64,000 nt of DNA. Source: CAYWVO01 sp964461835. Its GTDB lineage: Bacteria > Zixibacteria > MSB-5A5 > WJJR01 > JAJRUJ01. Below, piece by piece: positions 16,208 to 24,653 of the stretch (its first letter is position 1; every line of letters starts with the position of its first letter). The position numbers and the translations under genes were made by a program. Location: positions 1 through 64,000 of the forward strand of contig CAYWVO010000014.1 of assembly GCA_964461835.1 (NCBI GenBank), written 5' to 3'. Under the pieces are notes generated by a model that saw only the letters and a program-made list of their open reading frames with translations, did not search any database and was not told the origin of the DNA.

Positions 16208-18142
16208 TCAATTACGCACCGCTCGCATCTCGGCGATCATCTTATCGGGGCCAACCACTCCAATCAAGATTTTCTCGACCTCACCTTCTGAATTGAGCAG
16301 GAGTGTTGTCGGCAAGGAGTATTGCTTCAATCCGAAGCGTTCCATGAACGCTCGGGTTTCTGGTGAATTGGATTTTTCCAGTTGGATCTTCAACGGCACA
16401 AAATACTCCGCTTCGGCAATAACCGCTGGTCTGCTAAAAGTTCTCTTCTCCAGCACCTTGCAATTCGTACACCAAGTCGCCCAGGTATCAATTAATACTG
16501 GCTTATCTTCTTCACTGGCAAGCGCGAGACCTTCCTCCAAATCCGTATTCCAGGGGATACCGACATCTTGCGCGGTCATTGTCCCACTACCACCCATTGG
16601 CAGCCACTGGGCCGCAGGCGGCAAGATAAGTCCGCGCATGATTATCGTACCCAGAAGCAAATAGAGACCAATCAACAGCGCCAGCACACCTACGAATTTT
16701 TTTACGCGGCCAAAAAAGCTGGTCTCGGGAGTCAGCCGATCCAAGCCACCGCCAAAAACACCCAGCGCCGTGAGCAGCAGTCCGGCAAGAACTGCTATGA
16801 TGGTGGGTGACACGATCGTCCGTATAAAATAGAGCGCCATCAAAAGCAGGACGAAACCGAAGAACTTGTTCACCGATTCCATCCACAGGCCCGCATTGGG
16901 CAGTTTATTGATCGCTGTCGAAAAGGTACCGATGATCACGAACAACGTCCCCAGCCCCAAAGCGAAAATAAACAGCACCAAAAATCCCAGCACCGGTGAA
17001 CCACTGGTAGCGATATAAAGCAAAATACCGGCGACGAAGGGGCCCACGCAGGGGGAGATCACCAGCGCGGCGACAATGCCCAGCACAATCGCGCCGCCGA
17101 CACCGCCGCCGGACTGCGCTCCACCCAGTTTGTTGCGAATCGCAGCGGGGACCTGCAGCTCATACAGGCCGAACATGGACAGGGCAAAGATGACGAAAAC
17201 CACGGCGATGCCAATGACGACCGGCGGACTGGCCAGCCAAGCACCGAATACTCCGCCGACCAGCGAGACAACAAGCCCCATCAGTCCGTACACCAGGGCC
17301 ATCGATCCAACATAAAACAAGGAAAGCGCAAAACCCTTGCCCACGGTGCGATCCTGCCCCGCAAATACGCTGACCGTGATAGGAATCATCGGATACGTGC
17401 AGGGCGAAAAAGAAAGCAGCAGGCCGGTGATAAAGGCCAATCCCAGGGCAATGAAATACCCCCAGAATCCATGCCGGTCAATCAAACGCTGGAGGTCAGA
17501 GGTCGGCGGCGATGTTTCTGTTGCTGATCCGTCGACATCACCGGTTGCCCTTGTCGGTTTCTCGGTTTCCGTTGAGAACATATGTTGCGCCGTCGCCTCG
17601 CCATTGGGGCCCACCGCGACCGCTAATTGCACTGTGTCGGTCTGCGGTGCCCGGCACTCTCGGTCATTGCACGGTTGGTAGGTGAAATGCAGCCGAACCG
17701 TGTACTCTCCATCCGCAGCAGTCTCGGCAATTCGGACGGAAAACGGGATCACGGTTTGCCCCTCGTAGACCGACATGATCTCGCCCATCAGGGAAACATC
17801 GTGTCCCACAGGGTATTGACGGCCGAAGGGAATCAGGGTCTCGGTGGTGTCAAAGGTCAACTCTGCTGCGATGAGCCAGTCTTCCTTCGGCTGGGCGGAA
17901 TTAATGTGCCATCCATCGGCCACGGTAACAACCAATGCGGCGGGATGTGTCTCACCGGGAGACGCTGCTGTCCGGGAGAAAATGGCGTTGGTTGTAACCA
18001 ATTCCGCAGCCGGCTCATCGATGACGCCGGGGGGAGGCGCCCCAAGGATCACACCGGAACCTGCCAGGTAACAGAACAAACCGATGATAACGGTAATGAT
18101 TTGGTAACGAACGCTGTTTTCTACATCTCTGCTCTTTCCCAC
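16208..18142 (-). CDS. dsbD: Thiol:disulfide interchange protein DsbD
   Basis: Carries electrons from cytoplasmic thioredoxin across the membrane to periplasmic thiol proteins. Domains in order: signal/TM; a periplasmic DsbD alpha-type domain with the Cys pair in QPCNDRECRAP; an eight-helix DsbD/CcdA membrane domain with FSPCTYPMIP and ISPCVGPFVAG; and a C-terminal thioredoxin domain with WCTNC. GTG 18142 is preferred to ATG 18163 because GGAGGA lies 4 nt before it; length is then 644 aa. Thioredoxin (20285) in the same gene block is its likely cytoplasmic donor. Confidence 0.95.
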   Translation of the reverse strand: MGKSRDVENSVRYQIITVIIGLFCYLAGSGVILGAPPPGVIDEPAAELVTTNAIFSRTAASPGETHPAALVVTVADGWHINSAQPKEDWLIAAELTFDTTETLIPFGRQYPVGHDVSLMGEIMSVYEGQTVIPFSVRIAETAADGEYTVRLHFTYQPCNDRECRAPQTDTVQLAVAVGPNGEATAQHMFSTETEKPTRATGDVDGSATETSPPTSDLQRLIDRHGFWGYFIALGLAFITGLLLSFSPCTYPMIPITVSVFAGQDRTVGKGFALSLFYVGSMALVYGLMGLVVSLVGGVFGAWLASPPVVIGIAVVFVIFALSMFGLYELQVPAAIRNKLGGAQSGGGVGGAIVLGIVAALVISPCVGPFVAGILLYIATSGSPVLGFLVLFIFALGLGTLFVIIGTFSTAINKLPNAGLWMESVNKFFGFVLLLMALYFIRTIVSPTIIAVLAGLLLTALGVFGGGLDRLTPETSFFGRVKKFVGVLALLIGLYLLLGTIIMRGLILPPAAQWLPMGGSGTMTAQDVGIPWNTDLEEGLALASEEDKPVLIDTWATWCTNCKVLEKRTFSRPAVIAEAEYFVPLKIQLEKSNSPETRAFMERFGLKQYSLPTTLLLNSEGEVEKILIGVVGPDKMIAEMRAVRN

Positions 18143-18249
18143 GATTTCCTCCGGCCCGGGCATTCGCCAACCACTTATTGGTAGTTGTTTTATACGATTC
18201 AGTATTGCGACCGGTTGGTCGACTCCTCAAGATCGGGGCAACGGGCCGG

Positions 18250-19176
18250 TTAGGACTGGTGCGGTGTGAGAGTTTCCCTGAGACGTTTGTCGACAATTTC
18301 TTTGATCATCGCCCGATCGATCTTGCCGACGAGGGCTTCTACCAGGCGACCGGTTAAGGTGGCGACAACCTCATCAGTAATTTGTTCAATTACTGCTGCG
18401 AGCTGCCGGCGCTCACCGGAATCCGTGGTAACGGAGAGCAGTTTTTCGTTGACCACGCCCGAGGTTATTTCGTGCGGTTTATCGATGATAACGCCGTATT
18501 TCCCGGTGCCGAATTCCTCTGAATCGAGATCAAGAGAGGATTCTTCCCCAAGCGAGGCTTCCGGCTCGTCCTGCATCCCTTGCGGCATAACATCGAGCCC
18601 CCGCAACTCGTCGTCCGGTGGATCGGTCGCACCCACGGAAACCTCATCGACTTTCCACTCTTCCTCATATTTTTTTCGCGGACGGGATGACTGACTGTCA
18701 GCTTCCTGCTCAAAGATACTCAGGGCGTCATTGATGATATCCTCTTCAGGCTCCCAGGACAGGCTTTCGGGCTCGTTGGTGCGGGCGGCGTACTCCCGCC
18801 GCAGCTGTGCGGCTACCTGCTGTTGCTGGTGAAGGATCCCAACCAGCATCTCGGCATTTGGCTGTGGCGGGACCAACTCAGAATGCGCGGTTTGGCAGAC
18901 GCGCTGATAAATTTCCTGGGGAATATCCCGGCCAACCCAGACGATCGGCACACATCGCAATTCGGCATCCTGGCTGATCAAATTCAGCCACTCGCCGGCT
19001 GACATCGCGGGCTTTTGCAGATCAAACAAAACGACGTCCACCGGCCGGGTCCGGAGTAACCGGGCCAGGGTTGGGCAATCCAGCGCGGAGAGGGTCGTAA
19101 ACTGCTCTCGGGGCAGCAGTGATCGATACCGCGCCTGCCGATCCATTGTCCGTGTTGCAACGGCAACGCTAATCAC
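18250..19176 (-). CDS. Degenerate receiver-domain protein
   Basis: 308 aa. Residues 1-115 resemble a response-regulator receiver: a phospho-acceptor-like Asp in VVLFDLQKPAMS near residue 52, and IVWVGRDIP. The acidic pair at the end of the first strand is missing (VAVATRTMD) and the usual late Lys is not evident, so classical phosphorylation is uncertain. The middle (about 125-225) is acidic and probably disordered. The C-terminus (about 245-308) is helical (QLAAVIEQITDEVVATL, then MIKEIVDKRLRETL). GTG start. Its output is unknown; it sits between rhomboid and dsbD. Confidence 0.65.
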   Translation of the reverse strand: MISVAVATRTMDRQARYRSLLPREQFTTLSALDCPTLARLLRTRPVDVVLFDLQKPAMSAGEWLNLISQDAELRCVPIVWVGRDIPQEIYQRVCQTAHSELVPPQPNAEMLVGILHQQQQVAAQLRREYAARTNEPESLSWEPEEDIINDALSIFEQEADSQSSRPRKKYEEEWKVDEVSVGATDPPDDELRGLDVMPQGMQDEPEASLGEESSLDLDSEEFGTGKYGVIIDKPHEITSGVVNEKLLSVTTDSGERRQLAAVIEQITDEVVATLTGRLVEALVGKIDRAMIKEIVDKRLRETLTPHQS

Positions 19177-19225
19177 ACTAGTAGTATCGGCAGGAGAATG
19201 AGATAAGTGGAGGAAGAGACGGTGG

Positions 19226-20056
19226 CTATTCGGTCTCGGAGAGTTTGGCGGAGGCTTTGTTCAAGGTCTCTTTTTCTTTTTCGGTAAGTCCTTCGTAACC
19301 AACCTCATTGATGCGATCCAGGACTCGGTCAACTTCGGCCATAAAATCAGCGTTGCGCTCCAATTTACGACGGGCCCGTTTTTTTTTCCGGCGGAGCCGG
19401 CGGTTTCGTAACCAGCCGAAAGGCGACGGGAATTTGAGTTTTCCCTCGTTGCGCAGCATATATAGAAAACCGATCAGCACCCCGCCCAAGTGTGTGATAT
19501 GGGCGACATTACCCGCACCAGGCCGCCCGGCCACCGCCAGGAGATCAACGATGATCAAAAAGCCGACAAAGTATTTCGCCGGAACCGGAAACAGAAAATA
19601 GATATAGATCGGATTATTCGGCCAGGTTCGTGCGTAAGCGAACAACACGGCCAGAACGGCCCCCGAGGCGCCGATCACCGGGATATTCATATTGAGCGGG
19701 ATCAGCACCGTGATGACTCCGGCCCCGATACCGGTCACCAGGTAGTATTTCATAAATGCGCGCGTCCCCCAGGACAGCTCCAGGTTGCGGCCGAACATCC
19801 ACAGGGCGAACAGGTTAAAAAGGATGTGGAAAAAGCCGCCGTGCAGCCACATATAAGTGCCAAGCTGCCAGATAAAACCACGAGTCCAGACATCCGAGGC
19901 GCGCAAGCCGAAGGCATTGATCAAACCCGGGCCCGAGATCATCTGCAACAGGAAGACCAACGCATTGACAATGAGGATGACCTTAATGCCCGGTGGCAGA
20001 AGCCCGCCGCCGAAACCCGGCTGCATGTAACTTGTGGATCGAAATCGATATCGCAT
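19226..20056 (-). CDS. Rhomboid-family intramembrane serine protease
   Basis: 276 aa with six predicted membrane helices. The serine motif is VIGASGAVLAVL (GxSG) and the histidine of the dyad is in VAHITHLGGVLIGF. The L1 loop contains the usual WQLGTYMWLHGGFFHILFN. A basic linker (RRLRRKKKRARRKLER) is followed by a C-terminal helical tail with NEVGYEGLTEKEKETL, a short segment typical of rhomboids in several candidate phyla. Active residues are intact, so an active protease is expected. Confidence 0.93.
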   Translation of the reverse strand: MRYRFRSTSYMQPGFGGGLLPPGIKVILIVNALVFLLQMISGPGLINAFGLRASDVWTRGFIWQLGTYMWLHGGFFHILFNLFALWMFGRNLELSWGTRAFMKYYLVTGIGAGVITVLIPLNMNIPVIGASGAVLAVLFAYARTWPNNPIYIYFLFPVPAKYFVGFLIIVDLLAVAGRPGAGNVAHITHLGGVLIGFLYMLRNEGKLKFPSPFGWLRNRRLRRKKKRARRKLERNADFMAEVDRVLDRINEVGYEGLTEKEKETLNKASAKLSETE

Positions 20057-20284
20057 TTACGGCCAGCCTGTCGCCACAAACAGCTTTCTCAGCCATATAA
20101 GGTACGCACAAAACGGCGTATTCGTTCCCCTAAGATTAGTATCGACCGTTCAACCGTGGGAGAAAGGTCGAAAAACAAATCATCGGTACCCTGCGATCAG
20201 TACGATGGTGAACACCAGATAGATACCCGGGGCATCGAGACACTGACGGAAGGATGTTCGTACGCAACCAGGAGGCCGGCGACG

Positions 20285-20611
20285 CTATACCAGGATCGTG
20301 TCTACTTTTTCGACGATCTGCTGTTTGGGTACGGCGCCGATAAGCTGGTCGACCTTCTCACCATCTTTGAAAAACAGCAGACTCGGAATGGACATAATCT
20401 TATAGTTGGAGGCTGTCTGATTATTCTTGTCGACATCCATGCGGGCAACTTTCAATTTCCCATCGTATTCCTTGGCCAGCTCTTCCACAATTGGGTGGAT
20501 CATCCGGCAGGGGCCACACCACACGGCCCAAAAATCGACGAGAACCGGTATATCAGACTTCAGAACTTCCGCTTCAAAATTCCCATCAGTGACTTCGATT
20601 GCCTCGGCCAT
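20285..20611 (-). CDS. trxA: Thioredoxin
   Basis: 108-aa cytoplasmic thioredoxin with active site WAVWCGPCRM near residue 29 and the cis-Pro segment IMSIPSLLFFKDGEKV. GGAGGCGGCT precedes the ATG. It probably reduces DsbD encoded downstream as well as cytosolic targets. No thioredoxin reductase is in the window. Confidence 0.97.
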   Translation of the reverse strand: MAEAIEVTDGNFEAEVLKSDIPVLVDFWAVWCGPCRMIHPIVEELAKEYDGKLKVARMDVDKNNQTASNYKIMSIPSLLFFKDGEKVDQLIGAVPKQQIVEKVDTILV

Positions 20612-20762
20612 AGCCGCCTCCCTTATTCTCTACAGTCATTCTCTAATACGTCCGAGAGGTTCATCTGTCAACCAATTCCAACGATACCCCTGGTCTCTTC
20701 ACCGAGTCCCAAAATATACGCAAGGCTCCGCCGAGACGATAAAGACTTTTTGACAGGGATCT

Positions 20763-22064
20763 TTACGACGCAGGTACCGGAGTGAATCCAAGCGGTGCGG
20801 GATCAATTGCTGTTGGCGGCAAGACTCGTCCCACCAAAAAATGTGATCCGAACACTAGAATTAAGTCCTCGGGATCAGCGGCCGCACGAGCCTCACGGTA
20901 CATGCGCTGCGGGTCTCGACTGGCGGCAAAGCGCAAACTCTGCTGCCGAGCAAATGATCGTACCTCGCCCAGACCCCAGGCACGACGATTGGGAAACCGC
21001 GTAAAATACCAGGAATCCACCAGCGGCGACAAGGTGCGAATCATAGTCGGCCAGCGCTTGTCCTTGGCGATGGCGCACACCGCCAACACCCGACGTCCAT
21101 TCACAACCCGTGACAGCGAATCCGCCAAGCCACGGGCGGCGGCCGCGTTATGCGCGACATCGAAAATAGTCAGCGGTTTCTCAGGCAACACCTGGAATCG
21201 TCCCGGCCACACCGTTACCCGCAAACCGTCCCGAATCGCTTTTTTTGTAAGCGAAACGCCACACGCGGGCAAATAAGACAGCGCAGCCAGAATGCCCGTC
21301 AAATTATCACGGTAAATGTCTCCCGGATAGCGCCAGGATATTCGCGATGGTAAGGTGCCGTTGGCTGATATGTCATACGCACCCGGCGCGAGACGGTCGC
21401 GCAAATCAAGGCACTGGGTAGCATCCACGAAAGGAGCAGAGCGTTGACAGGCAATCTTGGCGATGGCCTGGCGGGCCGATTCGGTCATCGGGCCACATAC
21501 CACCGGAACACCCGGCTTAATGATGCCGGCCTTTTCGCCGGCGATCCGGACGCGCGTTCGACCGAGAGTCTTGGTATGGTCGAGATCAATTGAGGTAATG
21601 ACCGAAAGGATCGGCGTGACAATATTAGTCGCGTCTAAACGTCCACCCAGACCAACTTCCAAGACCGCAAGATCACATCCGGAGCGGGCAAACCAGTCAA
21701 ATGCCATGGCGGTGGTAGTTTCGAAAAAAGTAATCCGGCGTTCGCGGATGAACGAACGGTGCTTTTTGATAAATGAACTCACAAACCGGCGGGGAATCCG
21801 TTGCCCGTCCACGCGAATCCGCTCGCGATAATCCATTAAATGCGGTGAGGTAAATAAACCTGTTTTGTAACCCGCGGTACTCAATACGGCGGCCAGGCTG
21901 GAACACACCGTGCCTTTCCCATTCGTACCCGCCACGTGAATGATTTCAAGCTGATTCTGTGGGTTGCCGAGGCGGTCGGCAAAGGCCGTAATATTGTGCA
22001 ATCCCAGTTTAACACCAAAACTCTCCAAGCCGAAGAGTATGTCGATTGCCTCGGAGTATCGCAT
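20763..22064 (-). CDS. folC: Folylpolyglutamate/dihydrofolate synthase
   Basis: 433-aa Mur-ligase-family enzyme that adds glutamate to dihydropteroate and to folates. The ATP P-loop is VAGTNGKGTVCSSLAAVL near residue 44. Also seen are LFTSPHL, GLGGRLDATNI, and SIDLDHTKTLGRT with the Mg ligands. The second domain has PLTIFDVAHN. It is 33 bp downstream of accD, an accD-folC pair found in many bacteria. Together with folB and folK at 12-13 kb, the window covers several folate steps; folP and folE are not here. Confidence 0.96.
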   Translation of the reverse strand: MRYSEAIDILFGLESFGVKLGLHNITAFADRLGNPQNQLEIIHVAGTNGKGTVCSSLAAVLSTAGYKTGLFTSPHLMDYRERIRVDGQRIPRRFVSSFIKKHRSFIRERRITFFETTTAMAFDWFARSGCDLAVLEVGLGGRLDATNIVTPILSVITSIDLDHTKTLGRTRVRIAGEKAGIIKPGVPVVCGPMTESARQAIAKIACQRSAPFVDATQCLDLRDRLAPGAYDISANGTLPSRISWRYPGDIYRDNLTGILAALSYLPACGVSLTKKAIRDGLRVTVWPGRFQVLPEKPLTIFDVAHNAAAARGLADSLSRVVNGRRVLAVCAIAKDKRWPTMIRTLSPLVDSWYFTRFPNRRAWGLGEVRSFARQQSLRFAASRDPQRMYREARAAADPEDLILVFGSHFLVGRVLPPTAIDPAPLGFTPVPAS

Positions 22065-22097
22065 CGGAGCCTCTGCTACCAGGGATGGCGGGAAAAA

Positions 22098-22991
22098 CTA
22101 TTCGCTGGAGTCCTCTCGTAGTTCTTTCAGCGAGTCTTGGACGCCCGAGGCCGGGCCGCACAGGTACTTCAGCAGTTGTGCGATTGTTTCGCGAAGGTTT
22201 GATCGGGGGATAATGCAGTCCAGAAAACCATGGTTCTGGAAGAACTCTGATGATTGAAAACCTTCCGGCAGCTTCTGGCCGATTGTCTGCTGAATAACCC
22301 GTGGTCCCGCGAAACCCAACTGGGCTTTCGGCTCGGCAATGATGACGTCGCCCAGGCTCGCATACGAGGCCATCACGCCGGCCGTGGTTGGATTGGTCAA
22401 CACGGAAATGAACGGGATTCGCTCCTCCCGCAGTTGGCCGAGTAACGTGCCGGTCTTGGCCATCTGCATCAGGGAGAAAATCCCCTCCTGCATGCGGGCG
22501 CCGCCGGAACAACTGACGATCACCAGTGGAATCCGTCGCTCCAGTGCGCGCTCAATCGACCGGGCGACCTTCTCGCCGACGACTGATCCCATACTCCCGC
22601 CAATGAAGGCAAAATCCATGACGCTGAAGCTGACCGGCCGCCCGTCGATACGGCCTATGCCACAGACGACGGCATCTCGCATCCCGGATTTCTTCTGTGA
22701 TTGAGCGATGCGCTCAGGATACGCTATACGATCACTGAATGTCAGGGGATCGGTGCTGCTCAGATCAGCGTCGAACTCTTCCAGCCGGGCGTCATCGAGG
22801 AGCATTTCGATGTACTGGTGATGGCGAATCCGGAAATGGTATCCGCACGACGGGCAGACCCATAATTCACGCTCCAGTTCCTTGCCGAAGAGAATCTCCC
22901 CACAGTCTTTGCACTTCGTCCAGATCCCATCGGGGATTTCTTTTCTCTCCTGGCGCGAGATGCCCGATTTTGGTTTACGGAACCATTCCAT
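22098..22991 (-). CDS. accD: Acetyl-CoA carboxylase carboxyltransferase beta subunit
   Basis: Forms the carboxyltransferase of fatty acid synthesis with AccA, moving CO2 from biotin to acetyl-CoA. 297 aa. The N-terminal zinc finger is CKDCGEILF followed by CPSCGYHF. The crotonase-type core includes FAFIGGSMGSVVGEK, VSCSGGARMQEG and FAGPRVIQQTIGQKLPEGFQ. It is encoded just upstream of folC. accA and biotin carboxylase are not in the window. Confidence 0.97.
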   Translation of the reverse strand: MEWFRKPKSGISRQERKEIPDGIWTKCKDCGEILFGKELERELWVCPSCGYHFRIRHHQYIEMLLDDARLEEFDADLSSTDPLTFSDRIAYPERIAQSQKKSGMRDAVVCGIGRIDGRPVSFSVMDFAFIGGSMGSVVGEKVARSIERALERRIPLVIVSCSGGARMQEGIFSLMQMAKTGTLLGQLREERIPFISVLTNPTTAGVMASYASLGDVIIAEPKAQLGFAGPRVIQQTIGQKLPEGFQSSEFFQNHGFLDCIIPRSNLRETIAQLLKYLCGPASGVQDSLKELREDSSE

Positions 22992-23083
22992 AGATATTCT
23001 CTCACCTTTCGCCGTCGTACAGCGTGTCCAACATAGTCAGTTTTATGCGTTACAGCCAGCCAAAAGATGACATACGGGATGGA

Positions 23084-23551
23084 TTAGCCAGAGGCGAATT
23101 CCTTGAACATAATGACCGCATCTTCCACGGGTGAATCGTAGTACTGCGGTTGCACACCGATTTTTCGGTATCCGTGTGAAAGATAGAAGTCGATGGCAGA
23201 TTGATTGGATGGCCGCACCTCCAAAATCGCACACAATTTGTGCTGTTGTCGGGCAAGGGATTCGGCATGATCCAGCAGTTGATGCCCGATCCCTTTTTTT
23301 CGGTAATCACGCGCGACAGCAATATTGTGGATATGTAACTCGTCACTCAACGCACCGGCACACAAGTATCCAACCACCGTATCCCCAACCAGCGCAGCGA
23401 GATTGATGGTCCAGTCTTCCCGCAGCCAGTCCGCGAACACCGAGCGCGGCCAGGCATCGGTGAACGTCGCCGACTCAATACGATCAACCGCAGCGAGATC
23501 AGCAGCCGTTAAATCGCGGATTGTGCAATGCGTCAATTCGGCTTGTTCCAT
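23084..23551 (-). CDS. rimI: Ribosomal protein S18 alanine N-acetyltransferase-like GNAT
   Basis: 155 aa from ATG 23551 (MEQAELTH). GNAT-fold acetyltransferase with the acetyl-CoA loop VARDYRKKGIGHQLL and the C-terminal LEVRPSNQSAIDFYLSHGYRKIG typical of RimI. It likely acetylates the N-terminal alanine of ribosomal protein S18. The start overlaps the end of tsaB by 19 bp, and tsaB-rimI adjacency is common. A further upstream frame to 23599 lies wholly within tsaB and is not needed. Confidence 0.92.
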   Translation of the reverse strand: MEQAELTHCTIRDLTAADLAAVDRIESATFTDAWPRSVFADWLREDWTINLAALVGDTVVGYLCAGALSDELHIHNIAVARDYRKKGIGHQLLDHAESLARQQHKLCAILEVRPSNQSAIDFYLSHGYRKIGVQPQYYDSPVEDAVIMFKEFASG

Positions 23552-24201
23552 TTGCGAAAACCCGGGGTTGGTCCGTAGTCCAACTGCCATTGACGCCAAT
23601 TGATACTACCACCGGCGGCGATTTTCTTTGCGGCCAGTTCAACCAATGCTTTCCCCGCCTGTTCTCCACTTCCCGGGACAATTACGGTATTCTGCCTGAA
23701 CTTATGGAGGACCTCCTGCGTTTTCCGATCATCGGAGACCGCAATAGTTTTCGGCACGTTTTCCAGTCGGGCGATCTCTTCGACCGACAAGACTGTTACG
23801 GGATGGAATTTATCCTGTCTGGCCGCGACTTCGCTCCAGTAGAACAAATCACCGCGACAGTGAATCAGGCAGCCCAGCGATTCAGACGACGACCCGTGGA
23901 TTGCCCGCCATAATTCCAGCGTGGAGACCGGTGCAGTCGGTGTATCTGCGGCCGCCGCGAGACCCATGATGGTCGAAGCGCCGACTCGCAATCCGGTAAA
24001 TGATCCCGGCCCGGAGACAACGGCAAAGCCGGTGATCTCCTCAAGTGAACTTCCTTGCTCTGCGAGAAAATCGATTATAGCCTGTGGCAGCAGTTCGGCG
24101 TGTCGGCGGTGTGCATCGATAGTCTTTGCCACGGATACGTCATTGCGCAGTAATCCAAGATGTAAATTATCGCCGGCAGTATCCAACCCAAGGATAGTCA
24201 T
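23533..24201 (-). CDS. tsaB: tRNA threonylcarbamoyladenosine biosynthesis protein TsaB
   Basis: 222 aa, an actin-like-fold partner of TsaD in t6A37 tRNA modification. N-terminal ILGLDTAGDNLHLGLL and the central VVSGPGSFTGLRVGASTIMGLA are diagnostic. It overlaps the tsaE stop by ATGA and rimI by 19 bp, forming a tsaE-tsaB-rimI unit. tsaD and tsaC are not in the window. Confidence 0.95.
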   Translation of the reverse strand: MTILGLDTAGDNLHLGLLRNDVSVAKTIDAHRRHAELLPQAIIDFLAEQGSSLEEITGFAVVSGPGSFTGLRVGASTIMGLAAAADTPTAPVSTLELWRAIHGSSSESLGCLIHCRGDLFYWSEVAARQDKFHPVTVLSVEEIARLENVPKTIAVSDDRKTQEVLHKFRQNTVIVPGSGEQAGKALVELAAKKIAAGGSINWRQWQLDYGPTPGFRKWNKPN

Positions 24202-24653
24202 GCTGAATTTCCCGTTTTCGTCGGTTCCGCCGGTCGCTTCACGACAATTCGCCGTTGGGTTTCATTGAGCCGTTCAAAAACAATCAACCAGGTCAACGGT
24301 AACTGAGCATCCGGGAGATTTTCCACCCATTCAATGACCACGATTGCCTGGTCACGGGCAATATCTTCAAGCCCTAAATCCGCGAGCTCCTGCTCATGCC
24401 GCACCCGGTAGAGATCGACATGACACAGGGTGGATTCGCCCCGATAGATGTTCACGAGTGTAAAGGATGGCGAAACAACCGAATCGGGTATGGCGAGTCC
24501 TACGGCCAGTCCCTGCACCCACGTCGTTTTGCCTGCGCCTAACGGCCCGGAGAGACCAATCCAGTCGCCCGGACGTACCCGGACGGCAAACGTGCGGGCA
24601 TGGCGCTGCATCTCGTCGGGCGAGGAGAATGTTGCCTGTTCGACTGCGATCAT
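24198..24653 (-). CDS. tsaE: tRNA threonylcarbamoyladenosine biosynthesis ATPase TsaE
   Basis: 151-aa P-loop ATPase of the t6A complex. Walker A is LSGPLGAGKTTWVQGLA near residue 38. SPSFTLVNIYRG and CHVDLYRVRHEQELADLGLED are the usual TsaE signatures, and IVVIEWVENLPD is the Walker B-like strand. The start overlaps the PorX-type gene by ATGA, so translation of the two is linked. Confidence 0.96.
   Translation of the reverse strand: MIAVEQATFSSPDEMQRHARTFAVRVRPGDWIGLSGPLGAGKTTWVQGLAVGLAIPDSVVSPSFTLVNIYRGESTLCHVDLYRVRHEQELADLGLEDIARDQAIVVIEWVENLPDAQLPLTWLIVFERLNETQRRIVVKRPAEPTKTGNSA

Noticed and set aside
19490..20785. A 431-codon plus-strand frame across rhomboid and thioredoxin genes
   Set aside because: It is antisense to two well-supported genes, has no family resemblance, and its composition (Arg, Gln, His-rich) fits a shadow frame.
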